64,000 nucleotides of DNA from Ruminococcaceae bacterium AB4001 (GCA_000621765.1 JHXJ01000001.1:1-64000), one strand, 5' to 3'. Counted from the first letter of the stretch, positions 9,790 through 19,430 are shown. Notes: generated by a model from the sequence alone, not told the origin. A program made the numbers and translations.

Positions 9790-9810
9790 AATTCACGACG
9801 CATGTGAATT
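9790..9810. promoter_or_regulatory. Inverted repeat upstream of a hypothetical gene
   Basis: AATTCAC and GTGAATT flank a 7-base centre. The 8-mer TTCACGAC also occurs twice (near 9771 and 9792). It lies about 70 bases before the start at 9881 and could be an operator or a weak hairpin of the leader. No regulator can be named. Confidence 0.35.
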
Positions 9811-9880
9811 TTGCGCGTTTTGAGTTGGTACTATTACGGTGTCAAAAGCAAAACCCAAAAGAAAAGCGAGGAAAACAGTT

Positions 9881-10540
9881 ATGGATTATGTAAAAGGTTG
9901 TGATTTTTTCGAACTCTCAAGATTTAATCTTAAGAAGATCGCAGACGGCAGGATCGGAATCATCGAAGGATTAAGAGATGTCCTTTCCGGCGAGATACTG
10001 GGCAGCATGCTCGAAGAAGCAAAGGTTGATTTCGTTGATGCAGACGGCAAGACGATCAAGGGAATGCCCACAGAAGAGATCTTCGTAATGACAAAGAAGA
10101 TCGACAAGAAGAAGTACATCATCGGTTTATCCGTTATCAAGAGAATAGCAGGCCAGCCTTCCGGCAAGAAGGGCCTCGAGAAGTTCTTCGAAGAATCAAC
10201 AGACACACTTGTTGAGGAGAAGAGGATCTTCGCTGAAGGATTCGAAGACGAATCCAGCTACTTCGATCACATCATGATCGACCACTTCAGGAACGGTGTC
10301 GGCTCAGGCCAGGCAGGCAGAGCTGAATATCAGGACAAGGTCATCACAAAAGTAAAGTACCAGAAGATCCTTGGCATTACGCTCTCTCAGACCGCTATGT
10401 TCATCCTTATGCTGGCTATCTGGAGCTGCGTTTTCCATAACATCGCCCTGGGCTTCTGCTTTGCACTCTGCTTAACAGGAAGCTTCACACAGATCACCAA
10501 GAAAGCAAAGTCTCAGGAGGCTGATCTTGTAAAAGAATAA
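9881..10540 (+). CDS. Hypothetical protein with two C-terminal membrane helices
   Basis: A 219-residue protein of unknown family. The first ~165 residues are soluble and charged, with many Lys/Asp/Glu; two hydrophobic segments (around ILGITLSQTAMFILMLAIW and IALGFCFALCLTG) follow near the C terminus, so it is probably a tail-anchored cytoplasmic protein. I start at the ATG at 9881, preceded by GAGGAAA, instead of the GTG at 9839 that has no ribosome binding site. It stands alone between an EamA gene and a strong hairpin and is convergent with the TerB-like gene. Confidence 0.65.
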   Translation: MDYVKGCDFFELSRFNLKKIADGRIGIIEGLRDVLSGEILGSMLEEAKVDFVDADGKTIKGMPTEEIFVMTKKIDKKKYIIGLSVIKRIAGQPSGKKGLEKFFEESTDTLVEEKRIFAEGFEDESSYFDHIMIDHFRNGVGSGQAGRAEYQDKVITKVKYQKILGITLSQTAMFILMLAIWSCVFHNIALGFCFALCLTGSFTQITKKAKSQEADLVKE

Positions 10541-10570
10541 AGCTACAGATTACCCACGCTTTTGACATAG

Positions 10571-10627
10571 ATGCCGGCTTTTTCCGCCTCACAGTTTAAC
10601 TGTTTTCCTAAGGCGGGAAGCCGGCAT
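10571..10627. terminator. Large hairpin between convergent genes
   Basis: ATGCCGGCTT...CCGCCT (10571-10589) pairs with AGGCGG...AAGCCGGCAT (10610-10627), with one bulge. The loop holds a second palindrome, ACAGTT-T-AACTGT. It lies between a plus-strand gene ending at 10540 and a minus-strand gene ending at 10673, so a two-way terminator is likely, although no long T-run follows on either side. Confidence 0.6.
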
Positions 10628-10672
10628 TGTCAGTTCTTTATATTGTTTGCGTGCGTTATGAGGGCGGCAGTA

Positions 10673-11074
10673 TTATTCGCCCAGAACAGCTCCGAGTTTT
10701 CTGTATGTGTCGTAGATCGTCCTTACGCTGTCTTCAAGGACCGCTTTTACGTCACCGCTTATTCCGAGAACAGAGCTTACTTCGTCCAGGATCTTCTGCT
10801 CTTTTTCATTGAAATCTGTATCGGCGTAAGCTACTCCGAACAGCTCGAAATAAACGATCTTGCGCTCTCTTAAACCGCTTCCACTGATGCTGTTTAATTC
10901 GCTTGCGATATCAACGGATGCAGGGTCAACAAAGTCGAGATCAACACCCATTTCTTCCTTATACTGCATGAGCACCGACTCTTCCTCGGATACTCTTCCG
11001 TCAACTGCAGCGAGCACGTTGGCAATATTCCAAAAAGCTTTCTTTTCTTCTAACGTAAGTTCATCAAGTAACAT
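10673..11074 (-). CDS. TerB-like protein
   Basis: A 133-residue all-helical protein resembling the TerB/DjlA N-terminal fold, with an acidic loop pattern (AVDGRVSEEES early and ADTDFNEKEQKIL later) typical of that family. TerB domains are linked to tellurite and stress responses and membrane-associated complexes, but stand-alone copies are common in Clostridia and have no proven role. The start is firm: GGGAGG lies 8 bases before the ATG. It follows the histidine kinase gene on the same strand and may be cotranscribed with the two-component system. Confidence 0.75.
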   Translation of the reverse strand: MLLDELTLEEKKAFWNIANVLAAVDGRVSEEESVLMQYKEEMGVDLDFVDPASVDIASELNSISGSGLRERKIVYFELFGVAYADTDFNEKEQKILDEVSSVLGISGDVKAVLEDSVRTIYDTYRKLGAVLGE

Positions 11075-11181
11075 GCTATATCCTCCCTGAATGAATCCAT
11101 TTTACAACACTATCCGCGATTTTGAAGCCTTCCGGATCATCAGTCCTGATTCCCGCAGAGGATAAGCTAACGCTGAAAGCA

Positions 11182-12930
11182 TTACTTTCCCATAGTTATA
11201 TGGTAGAAAGGGAACACCGTCATCAGGAGCCAGCAGCAGACACAGATGAAGGAGTTTATATCGCCCTGGCCGCCTTCCATGTAAAGGATCGTCCAGTAAA
11301 TGATGAGCGGAATGAAGATCAGTATTTCGATGATGCTTATGACAAAATTGAATTTCCTGATCTTCTTGGCCGGATCGGGCTTGCCCTTCATGTCGAAAGA
11401 AAATTCCACGCCGCCGTCTTTGTATTCAGCCTTGTGCGAAGCGCCGTGCTTTTCGAGTATTACCGCGCTGATGGCAAGGCCAACGCCGCTTCCGTCCGAA
11501 CCGCCGCCTCCGAGCTCCATGCGGTCCATAGAAGTCCAGAGATCCTCCTTGCCGTTTTCTCCAACTGATGCAGTCTTATTCCAGACAGACAGTCTGGTGC
11601 CTTCAGTAACGATCCTGACAGGCGCATCGTGTTCGCCGTATTTGATGGCATTTGAGATGAGGTTATCGATGACGCTCTTAAGAAGTTCGGGATCGCACTT
11701 AACTGCCGCGCCGCCCTTTTCGCGCTCGATCCTGACATCAGTTTCTTCGTAGGATCTCATGACCTCATCGACCAGATCGTCAAGGTTTTTCTCGCTCAGG
11801 GAGATCTGTGCCGAACCGTCCTTGACCCTTGTGTACGCGAGCATGCGGTTAAGAAGATCGTTCATGTGGGAGCTCTCGTTTCTTAAGACCTCAAGATAGT
11901 GCTCCTGCTTCTCGGGGCGCTGGCCCGTTGAGAGGTATTCTGAGGTGTTCTGCACTACGGCAACAGGAGTCTTAAGTTCATGCGCCATGGCATCTATAAA
12001 GTTGTCGCGGAATCTTCTGGCTTCCTCCCTTTTCCTTTCCCTGTTCGAGATGACGATCATGACATAGAAAGCGAAGACCTGGATGTAAACCGCAGAGAGC
12101 AGCATCTGGGGCCTTGCCTGTTCAAAAGCTATCCTGTCGATGTCGAAAGCAATCGTAAAAATCACGTTCGGGAAATCGCCGTGAACCTTATAATACTTGG
12201 AATTGCCCGGGAACATGGACCATCCCGTCAAAACGGAATTCGTATACACATTGTTCTTTGTTTCCGCCTCGTCATCTTCAAGTAATTCATTCATCTTCCG
12301 GCTCTGCGGAAGAACAAAGATCTTGGTCTCAGTGACATCCTTTTTATCTCCCAGATCGTCGAAGATCAGTGCGCTCTCGTCCGTATTGCCCATGGCGCCC
12401 TTAGTAAGATTCCCTGCCCTGTATTCGATCCCGCAAATATCTTTTTCTCCGGTCCCGTTATCTTCGGCATAGATCTTCAGTATCTTGATATCAACGTTCT
12501 TTTCTGAAGTGACGATCTCTATGAGCCGGTCTACCTCGCTCTCATCAAAGCATTCTTTCAGATCGACGACTTTAAGCTCTCCGTTTTCCTTATAGAAAAG
12601 CACGGTGATCTTCCCGTCTATCCAGAGCGAAAAATCATCTGTGTTACCTATAAGCTGAGCAGAAACATTGTCATCGAACCCTGACGCAGTCTCTATCATC
12701 TCGACATTACGGAGCGCCTCTCTCATCGAAAGCACCGGATCGTCGTAGTCGTAGAGCGTCTCGTTAAGCCTGAATACCGAAGCATCGTTGGTATTCTTTA
12801 CCTGGTGCCTCGCGCCGATATAAAGCGCTCCTGATACGAGCACGATCATGAGCAGCGCTATCAGCTCGAAAAGCACGTATTTCAGCAAATGTTTTGTTAT
12901 GAGTTTTATCTTTTTCTTTTTGTCATTCAT
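11182..12930 (-). CDS. Sensor histidine kinase with extra C-terminal membrane helices
   Basis: A 582-residue protein. A membrane helix at about 16-40 is followed by an extracellular sensor region to about 275, a second helix at about 277-296, the phosphoacceptor H-box at His317 (AHELKTP), the N-box around Asn427 (NLISNAIKYG) and a G-box GSGVGLA at 480-486. Unusually, two more hydrophobic segments follow the kinase domain (about 528-550 and 559-577). Canonical kinases end after the ATPase domain. It phosphorylates the response regulator encoded 33 bases upstream. The signal is unknown; the large outer domain suggests an external or envelope cue. Confidence 0.92.
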   Translation of the reverse strand: MNDKKKKIKLITKHLLKYVLFELIALLMIVLVSGALYIGARHQVKNTNDASVFRLNETLYDYDDPVLSMREALRNVEMIETASGFDDNVSAQLIGNTDDFSLWIDGKITVLFYKENGELKVVDLKECFDESEVDRLIEIVTSEKNVDIKILKIYAEDNGTGEKDICGIEYRAGNLTKGAMGNTDESALIFDDLGDKKDVTETKIFVLPQSRKMNELLEDDEAETKNNVYTNSVLTGWSMFPGNSKYYKVHGDFPNVIFTIAFDIDRIAFEQARPQMLLSAVYIQVFAFYVMIVISNRERKREEARRFRDNFIDAMAHELKTPVAVVQNTSEYLSTGQRPEKQEHYLEVLRNESSHMNDLLNRMLAYTRVKDGSAQISLSEKNLDDLVDEVMRSYEETDVRIEREKGGAAVKCDPELLKSVIDNLISNAIKYGEHDAPVRIVTEGTRLSVWNKTASVGENGKEDLWTSMDRMELGGGGSDGSGVGLAISAVILEKHGASHKAEYKDGGVEFSFDMKGKPDPAKKIRKFNFVISIIEILIFIPLIIYWTILYMEGGQGDINSFICVCCWLLMTVFPFYHITMGK

Positions 12931-12963
12931 ACCCGTTTCCTCCGATCATCCCTTATGGACGTC

Positions 12964-13629
12964 TCAAACAAAACGGTACCCCTCTTTAACGACTGTCTCT
13001 ATGTGACTGCCGTAATCTCCGAGTGCCTTTCTGAGCCTCTTGATGTGGGTATCGACAACGCGGTCATTGCCGTCGTAATCAAATCCCCATATCCTGTCGA
13101 GGATCTGTTCCCTTGAAAGGACTCTTCCGCGGTTAGAGATAAAGTAACTCAGAAGGTCGAAGTCGAGAGAAGCGAGCTTGATCTCACTGCCGCCATATGA
13201 CACCCTGTGCGTCACGAAATCGATCGAAAAACTCCCGTCCGTGAAGTTCTTCCCGGTCATGGCGCGTCCGCCTGCACGCTCGAGCACGGCTTTGCATTTA
13301 GCCGCGAGGACCGGAAGTGAGAACGGTTTGGTGATATATTCGTCGGCGCCGAGCGAATAACCCAGGAGCTGGTCTTTCTCCTGGACCTTTGCCGTAGCAA
13401 GGATCACCGGCACGTCTTCTCTTGAGCGGATCTTGCGCAAAAGATCAAATCCGCTCATCCCGGGCATCATGACGTCAAGCAGCACGAGGTCGTATCTCTC
13501 GTCAAGGAACAGGTTCCATGCCTTATCACCGTCAGAAGCAGCATCCACATCGTAGCCGTTGTCGGAAAGATAATCCGTAACGACTTCTCTGAGGTTTTCG
13601 TTATCTTCTGCGAATAAAATGCGCGGCAT
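12964..13629 (-). CDS. OmpR/PhoB-type response regulator
   Basis: A 221-residue protein with a receiver domain (phospho-acceptor Asp52 in LLDVMMPG, switch Thr79, Lys101) and a C-terminal winged helix (VVDTHIKRLRKALG and KEGYRFV). I start at the ATG at 13629, which has AGGAGAGG directly upstream; the longer reading frame to 13842 runs through the tRNA-Arg gene and is not real. It is the partner of the histidine kinase that follows 33 bases downstream on the same strand. Target genes are unknown. Confidence 0.95.
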   Translation of the reverse strand: MPRILFAEDNENLREVVTDYLSDNGYDVDAASDGDKAWNLFLDERYDLVLLDVMMPGMSGFDLLRKIRSREDVPVILATAKVQEKDQLLGYSLGADEYITKPFSLPVLAAKCKAVLERAGGRAMTGKNFTDGSFSIDFVTHRVSYGGSEIKLASLDFDLLSYFISNRGRVLSREQILDRIWGFDYDGNDRVVDTHIKRLRKALGDYGSHIETVVKEGYRFV

Positions 13630-13734
13630 GATCCTCTCCTTCGTTTTGTCTGATGACGCTATGGTAACCCGCCTATGTGTACTCTCTGTGTCAGATAATA
13701 ACATTATTCCGCGTTCAGGAAAAACCGTCTGACA

Positions 13735-13770
13735 AGTATAAAGGCTGCCGCAAGACGAAATGCGGCAGCC
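13735..13770 (-). terminator. Rho-independent terminator after tRNA-Arg
   Basis: GGCTGCCGCA and TGCGGCAGCC form a perfect 10-bp stem with an 8-base loop, followed on the minus strand by TTTATA. It ends the tRNA-Arg transcript before the response regulator gene. Confidence 0.85.
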
Positions 13771-13781
13771 CCTTGTAACCA

Positions 13782-13856
13782 TGGCGCTCCAAGCAGGAAT
13801 TGAACCCGCATCTGCGGTACCGGAAACCGCCATTCTATCCATTAGACTATTGGAGC
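13782..13856 (-). tRNA. tRNA-Arg (anticodon CCG)
   Basis: A complete cloverleaf of 75 bases with an encoded CCA end. The acceptor stem is GCTCCAA/TTGGAGC with discriminator G; the anticodon stem is GCGGT/ACCGC with loop TTCCGGT, giving CCG, which reads the arginine codon CGG. The T-arm has TTCAATT in the loop. Confidence 0.95.
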
Positions 13857-13870
13857 AATAAACTCAGCCA

Positions 13871-16800
13871 TTATACAGCATCACCGTCAGGCTTGTCAGC
13901 AGGAGCAGGGGTCTTGTTCTCGTCGAGAATCCTTAGAAGTCCGACGATCTCTGCTACTGTCTTTTCCTGCTTTGCAGATGACGGTTTAAAGAGCATGAAA
14001 GGCAGCGATCCCGTTGCATTTATGGACACGCGCGCACCGTAGAACTTATCACGCATCAGCGCTCCGAAAGCCTGCATGTCGATCTGGAGATTCGGGTCGA
14101 GATAAAGCCTTACACCGGCGTTCTTAATCGATGCTTTCACGAATCCCAGATTGCGCGCGATAGAACGCATAAGTGATATTCCCGAGAGGATATAAACTTC
14201 GGGAGGAGCATCGCCGTAACGGTCCGTGATCTCGTCTAAGAAATCACTGTAAGACTCAAGTCCGGAGATGTCTCCGATACGTCTGTAACAGCTCATTCTT
14301 GCAGCTTCATCCTGAATGTAGGATGAAGGAATATATGCATCGTAATCGACTTCAACAGAGAAGCCCTTGTCTTCCACTCCGGCGTGTCCTGTGATGACAT
14401 CACTGTCGAGGACGGCATCCTTGCCTTCCTTAAGAAGCTTTATCTCTTCATCTAAAAGTCTGCAGTAAAGTTCATATCCGATAACGTCCATCTGACCGTG
14501 CTGTTCGGCGCCCAAAAGACTTCCAGCGCCTCTGACCTCAAGGTCGCGCATTGCGATCCTGACGCCTGATCCGAGCTCTGTAAATTCACGGAGCGCATTA
14601 AGTCTCTTTGTTGCCTCCTCATTGAGGGGAGCATCTGCGTTATAAGTGATGTATGCATATGCCTGTCTGTCAGATCTTCCGACACGGCCCTTTATCTGAT
14701 AGAGCTGCGAAAGACCGAAGCGGTCGGCGTTTTCGACGATGAGCGTATTTACGTTAGGCATATCCACGCCGTTCTCGATAATCGTGGTGCAGACTAAAAT
14801 GTCGTATCTGCCTTCTATAAAGTCGGTGACAACAGCTTCAAGACCGTTCTCGGGCATCTGTCCGTGAGCGTATGTGACACGGACTCCCGGCATGCTTTTC
14901 GCAAGGCTGTCAGCCACTTTATCGATGTCGGATGTGCGGTTATAAAGATAGAAGATCTGTCCGCCTCTTGCGATCTCGCGCAGGCATGCCTGGACAATGA
15001 TCTGTTCATCGTAACCCAATACGTATGTCTGGACGGCGCGTCTGTTAAAAGGCGCTTCTTCAAGTACTGATATATCCCTGATGCCGGACAGCGACATATG
15101 AAGTGTTCTGGGGATAGGTGTTGCCGAGAGCGATAAGACATCGATGTCGGTCTTCATGGACTTGATCTTTTCCTTGTGATTGACGCCGAACCTCTGCTCC
15201 TCGTCAACAACAAGAAGGCCCAGATGAGGGGGCTGCACGTCGTTTGAAAGGACTCTGTGCGTTCCAATGATGACGTCGACCTTGCCCTTCTTTATGTCCA
15301 TGAGATTCTGTTTGATCTGGGCAGGCGAAACAAATCTTGAGAGCAGGCAGACGTTGACAGGGAAGTTCTTTACTCTCCTGACGAAATTCTCGTAATGCTG
15401 CTGCGCAAGGAGCGTCGTGGGCGCGAGCATTATTACCTGTCTGCCGTTCATTACCGCTTTGAACATCGCCCTGAATGCGACCTCGGTCTTGCCGAATCCG
15501 ACGTCTCCGCAAAGGAGCCTGTCCATTGGCTTTTCGGACTCCATGTCAGCCTTTATCTCATGCGCTGCGCGGAGCTGGTCGTCTGTCTCGACAAACGGGA
15601 ACCCGGCTTCGAAAAGCTTCTGCTGGTCCTCATCCGGCTCGCACGCATAACCTTTGTTTACGCTTCTTGCAGCATAGATCTTAAGCAGGTCGTAAGCGAC
15701 TTTCTTGATCGATTCCCTGGCTCTTGAGACCGTCCTCTTCCACTCGTCGCCGCCGAGCTTTGAGAGCTTCGGTTCCTTCTCGCCCGGACCTACGTATTTC
15801 TGGAGCGAATCGAGATTTTCGGGAAGGATGTATAACGTCTCGCCTTTAGCGTAAGTGAGCTTTAAGTAATCCTTGCGGACATCGCCGACCTTCATGTTGA
15901 TCAGGCCTTCGTAGCGGCCGACACCGTGCTTGTCGTGAACTACGTAGTCACCGGGTTCGATCTCGCTGAAGAACCTGATCCTGTTTCCGCCCTTCTTCTT
16001 TTCGGGGCGCTTCTGCTCAGAACCGTACAGTTCCTGCTCACCGAAAACAGTGAAGCCCAGCTTGGGATACGAGAAACCGGCCGGAAGAGGCGTATCGATC
16101 ACTTCCTTGAAGCAGTCAAATTCCTCCAGGCGGTTCTTAAGAAGTTCGTATCTCCTGCCGTGATGGGAAGCGAGATATATGTCAGGATTACTCTTGAGAA
16201 GGGCAGCCAGTTCTTCCGCGCGGCCCGTATAGTTATCTGCAGGGAAACCTGAGACGGTCAAAGTCGTTCCGCCGGGCATTCCGTTGCCCGGAGACTGGAA
16301 CATGGACAATGTAACAATGTTATTGAGGTTATCCAGAGCCACCATGAGCTTGGAGATGTTTACCATCGCAGACGGGGAGCATGTGGGCGCGATACCTATC
16401 TCAAATGAGTCACGGCAGCGCTGTGCATATTCGCCCGCATAAGAATTCAGGCGGGCATCTATGTCGACCATCTCGTCTGCAAAGAAGATAACATCGTTAC
16501 CATTGACATAATCGATTGCTGTATTGAAATCCTTGAGAATGATGCCGAGCCATCTGGCTATACCGGACGGTTCGATTCCGTTCCTTATGCTTTCCGCGTC
16601 ACCTGCAGCTGTCCTCGACAGGAGCTCTGCGGCCCTTCTGACTTCCCTTGTAGCCGTATTCATGCGCGAAAGGTCGTCCCTTACCTGATTGAGGACGAGA
16701 TCTGCCATGAAATCCCTGTTGTGCTCCGGGAAAGCATATACCGCTGCAGGCACGGCCACTGTCTCAGTGAGCTGGCCCGTCGATCTCTGCGTCTCGCGGT

Positions 16801-17431
16801 CGAATGTCTTTATCTGGTCTATCTCGGTATCGAAAAAACTGACTCTGACAGGTTCTGTAAAAGAAGGCGAGAAGATATCCACGATATCTCCCCTTACCGA
16901 GAATTCGCCCTTCTCCATTACCTGGGCAACATTTTCGTAGCCGTTGAGCAGGAGCGCTTTGACCAGTTCGTCACGCTCAAATTCCTGCCCCACGCTGAGC
17001 TTTAATATCCTGTTTTTGAATGTCCTGGCAGGCTCTAGCTTATTCAAAAGAGCTCCCGCGGTTATGACAGCAGCCCCGAAACCGCCTGTAACAAGCTCAG
17101 ATAACGCCGCTGTCCTCATCAGCTCTAAATCCCTTGAAGAAGCCTCTGCGCTTACCAGAGACAATTCTGAGGGCATCAGGAGAGTTACCGGTCCATCCGA
17201 AAACGCCGCGCAAAAAGCTGCAGTAGTCCTTGCTCTTGCGCTGTCAGGCTCGATGAATACGGCCTTGCGTCCTTCAAGGCGCGCCAAAGCCATCGCAACA
17301 TAGACCTTCTGCTCTGCGCATAGGCCCGTAATGTTCAGATGCCTGCCCGTCTTGAGGCAGTCTTTTAAACCGGAAACGAGCTCTTCGTCGGATGCGATCC
17401 TTCCAAGGAGCTCTGAAAGTTTTTTATCCAT
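13871..17431 (-). CDS. mfd: Transcription-repair coupling factor Mfd
   Basis: A 1186-residue protein. It displaces RNA polymerase stalled at DNA lesions and recruits UvrA. N-terminal UvrB-homology domains are followed by the RNA-polymerase-interaction region (DYVVHDKHGVGRYEGL), the RecG-like translocase with Walker A GDVGFGKTE and DEEQ box, and a C-terminal TRCF domain. The start is the ATG at 17431, which overlaps the last bases of pth by 8 nucleotides and follows GAGGAG; the longer frame to 17476 lies inside pth. It is the last gene of the glmU-pth-mfd operon. Full length for the family. Confidence 0.97.
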   Translation of the reverse strand: MDKKLSELLGRIASDEELVSGLKDCLKTGRHLNITGLCAEQKVYVAMALARLEGRKAVFIEPDSARARTTAAFCAAFSDGPVTLLMPSELSLVSAEASSRDLELMRTAALSELVTGGFGAAVITAGALLNKLEPARTFKNRILKLSVGQEFERDELVKALLLNGYENVAQVMEKGEFSVRGDIVDIFSPSFTEPVRVSFFDTEIDQIKTFDRETQRSTGQLTETVAVPAAVYAFPEHNRDFMADLVLNQVRDDLSRMNTATREVRRAAELLSRTAAGDAESIRNGIEPSGIARWLGIILKDFNTAIDYVNGNDVIFFADEMVDIDARLNSYAGEYAQRCRDSFEIGIAPTCSPSAMVNISKLMVALDNLNNIVTLSMFQSPGNGMPGGTTLTVSGFPADNYTGRAEELAALLKSNPDIYLASHHGRRYELLKNRLEEFDCFKEVIDTPLPAGFSYPKLGFTVFGEQELYGSEQKRPEKKKGGNRIRFFSEIEPGDYVVHDKHGVGRYEGLINMKVGDVRKDYLKLTYAKGETLYILPENLDSLQKYVGPGEKEPKLSKLGGDEWKRTVSRARESIKKVAYDLLKIYAARSVNKGYACEPDEDQQKLFEAGFPFVETDDQLRAAHEIKADMESEKPMDRLLCGDVGFGKTEVAFRAMFKAVMNGRQVIMLAPTTLLAQQHYENFVRRVKNFPVNVCLLSRFVSPAQIKQNLMDIKKGKVDVIIGTHRVLSNDVQPPHLGLLVVDEEQRFGVNHKEKIKSMKTDIDVLSLSATPIPRTLHMSLSGIRDISVLEEAPFNRRAVQTYVLGYDEQIIVQACLREIARGGQIFYLYNRTSDIDKVADSLAKSMPGVRVTYAHGQMPENGLEAVVTDFIEGRYDILVCTTIIENGVDMPNVNTLIVENADRFGLSQLYQIKGRVGRSDRQAYAYITYNADAPLNEEATKRLNALREFTELGSGVRIAMRDLEVRGAGSLLGAEQHGQMDVIGYELYCRLLDEEIKLLKEGKDAVLDSDVITGHAGVEDKGFSVEVDYDAYIPSSYIQDEAARMSCYRRIGDISGLESYSDFLDEITDRYGDAPPEVYILSGISLMRSIARNLGFVKASIKNAGVRLYLDPNLQIDMQAFGALMRDKFYGARVSINATGSLPFMLFKPSSAKQEKTVAEIVGLLRILDENKTPAPADKPDGDAV

Positions 17432-17954
17432 TGGAGATGATCTCCTCAACTGCCTCACAAGCCTTGATAAAGGCATCGTTCATGACGGCCCGTTCGCTCT
17501 GGGGTACTTCGGAAAGAACATAATTGACCAGCTCCCAGTTTTCGGGGACCGGACCTGTACCGATCCTTACTCTCGGAAACTCTTCTGTTCCGAGAAGCTG
17601 GATACAGGATCTCATTCCGTTATGCGTTCCGGCACTGCCCTTGGGTCTTACTCTTATGGTGCCCTTGGCGATGTCGATGTCATCGTAGACGGTGATGATG
17701 TTCTTCGGCGGGACCTTATAGAAGCGGCTTATCTCGACAAGACATTCACCTGAATTGTTCATGTATGTCGTGGGCTTGATGATGATGACATCCTGCCCTT
17801 TAATCTTGCCCTTGCCCCAAAGGCCCTTATACTTCTCCTTGCCGAGAAAAATGCCATGTTTATCCGCGAGCATATCCACAGCGAGATAGCCCATGTTGTG
17901 CCATGTATAAAGATACTGTTTTCCCGGATTACCGAGTCCGGCAATTATCCACAT
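17424..17954 (-). CDS. pth: Peptidyl-tRNA hydrolase
   Basis: A 176-residue protein that releases peptides from dropped-off peptidyl-tRNA. The family N terminus IIAGLGNPGKQY is present, with the catalytic His in the WHNMGY motif, Asn in TYMNNSG and DDIDIAKG, all conserved Pth residues. The ATG at 17954 is chosen because it begins exactly at the family N terminus; the upstream extension to 18041 lies within glmU. The gene starts 19 bases after the end of glmU and overlaps mfd by 8 bases. Confidence 0.97.
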   Translation of the reverse strand: MWIIAGLGNPGKQYLYTWHNMGYLAVDMLADKHGIFLGKEKYKGLWGKGKIKGQDVIIIKPTTYMNNSGECLVEISRFYKVPPKNIITVYDDIDIAKGTIRVRPKGSAGTHNGMRSCIQLLGTEEFPRVRIGTGPVPENWELVNYVLSEVPQSERAVMNDAFIKACEAVEEIISNG

Positions 17955-17973
17955 TGCTGGCCTTTCTGAAGAA

Positions 17974-19389
17974 TCAGACCTCAGAACGTCTGTCGTCGAG
18001 TTTGATGTAGTTTTCGCCTCTTGAACGGCTCTTCTCAGCAACCCACTTGTCTTTGTTGACCTGCTTGGATCTGCCGATACCGAGTGAAAGCGGCGGAACG
18101 TCCGTTGTTATCGTGGAACCGGCGGCAATATAGCAGTCCCTGCCGAGAACGACAGCAGAAACGATATTGGAGTTACCTCCGATGAATACGTTGTCTTCGA
18201 TCGTGCAGCCGACCTTGTCCTGGCCGTCGAAGTTACATGTGACGGTACCGCATCCGAAGTTAACGTTGCGTCCGACCTTGGAGTCGCCGATATAAGTAAG
18301 GTGACGTGCTCTCGTATATTCGCCGATTATAGATTCCTTGACCTCAACGTATGCGCCGAGAGTAACGTGATCGTCGATCTTACATCCGGCTCTTACATGT
18401 GTAAAAGGTCCGATACGGCAGTCTTTGCCGATTGTGCTCGAAACAACGATGGAATTATCTATCTGCGTACCGTCTCCGATATCGGAGCAGTCGATTCTCG
18501 TGTTCTCACTGATGATGCAGTCTTCGCCGATGTTCGTATTGCCCATGAGGGTCGTTCCGGGGAAGATGACCGTATCGCGTCCGATCTCAACTGCGTGATG
18601 GATCCATACTGCATTGGGATCAACGATCTCTACGCCGTTTCTCATGTGACGCTCGATGATCCTGCGGTTCATTATCTGTCTTACCTGTGCGAGCTGGATC
18701 CTGTCGTTTACTCCCCTTGTATCATCGAAATCGCAGACAACGGCGCCTACCGTGTAGCCGTCGCCGATAAGGATGCCGATGGTATCTGTGAGGTAGTATT
18801 CCTTCTGCGCGTTGTTTGCGCCGATCCTGCCCAATGCAGAGAGGAGCAAAGGGGTCTTGAAAACATACATGGAAGAGTTGATCTCTCTGACCTTGAGCTC
18901 TTCCTCGGTGCAGTCCTTATGCTCAACGATCTTGATGACGTTGCCGTCTGCTCCCCTGATGATCCTTCCGTATCCTGTCGGATCGTCAGCCTCAGCCGTG
19001 ATGATTATGGCTGCGCAGTTTGATTCAGCGGAATCAAATGCATCAAGGGCCTTCTTTATCGTATCTGCGGAAACCATCGGGCAGTCGCCGGGAAGAACGA
19101 TCGTAAGTCCGTTCCTGCCTTCAAGGAAAGGCGCAGCCTGCATTACGGCGTGGCCTGTACCTCTCTGCTCTTCCTGAAGCACATATGCGACGTTCTCGCC
19201 AAGTACTCCTCTGATCTCTGCCTGCTGTTCACCAACTATATATACCTGATCCTGGCAGCCTGCCTCCTGAAGAGCATCAGCTACCCACTGGATGATCGGT
19301 TTGCCCGACACCTGGAACACGACCTTGGAATGCTTTGACTTCATTCTCGTGCTTTTTCCTGCCGCCATAACAACCGCGCTAATTTCCAT
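17974..19389 (-). CDS. glmU: Bifunctional GlmU (UDP-GlcNAc synthesis)
   Basis: A 471-residue enzyme. It acetylates glucosamine-1-phosphate and then attaches UMP from UTP to make UDP-GlcNAc for peptidoglycan. The N-terminal uridyltransferase has MAAGKSTRMKS; the C-terminal half is a left-handed beta-helix of hexapeptide repeats with the acetyltransferase region (HLTYIGDSKVG, FGCGTVTCNFDG). Length is typical. It heads the glmU-pth-mfd operon. AGAGG precedes the start. Confidence 0.97.
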   Translation of the reverse strand: MEISAVVMAAGKSTRMKSKHSKVVFQVSGKPIIQWVADALQEAGCQDQVYIVGEQQAEIRGVLGENVAYVLQEEQRGTGHAVMQAAPFLEGRNGLTIVLPGDCPMVSADTIKKALDAFDSAESNCAAIIITAEADDPTGYGRIIRGADGNVIKIVEHKDCTEEELKVREINSSMYVFKTPLLLSALGRIGANNAQKEYYLTDTIGILIGDGYTVGAVVCDFDDTRGVNDRIQLAQVRQIMNRRIIERHMRNGVEIVDPNAVWIHHAVEIGRDTVIFPGTTLMGNTNIGEDCIISENTRIDCSDIGDGTQIDNSIVVSSTIGKDCRIGPFTHVRAGCKIDDHVTLGAYVEVKESIIGEYTRARHLTYIGDSKVGRNVNFGCGTVTCNFDGQDKVGCTIEDNVFIGGNSNIVSAVVLGRDCYIAAGSTITTDVPPLSLGIGRSKQVNKDKWVAEKSRSRGENYIKLDDRRSEV

Positions 19390-19430
19390 ATTAGAACCTC
19401 TTAAGTTATTGATTTGGGATTACCCTTAGC

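Noticed and set aside
13630-13842. Longer N terminus of the response regulator
   Set aside because: It would run through the terminator and the tRNA-Arg gene; the ATG at 13629 has a strong ribosome binding site.
18301-19023. Plus-strand open frame of 240 residues
   Set aside because: Antisense shadow of glmU.
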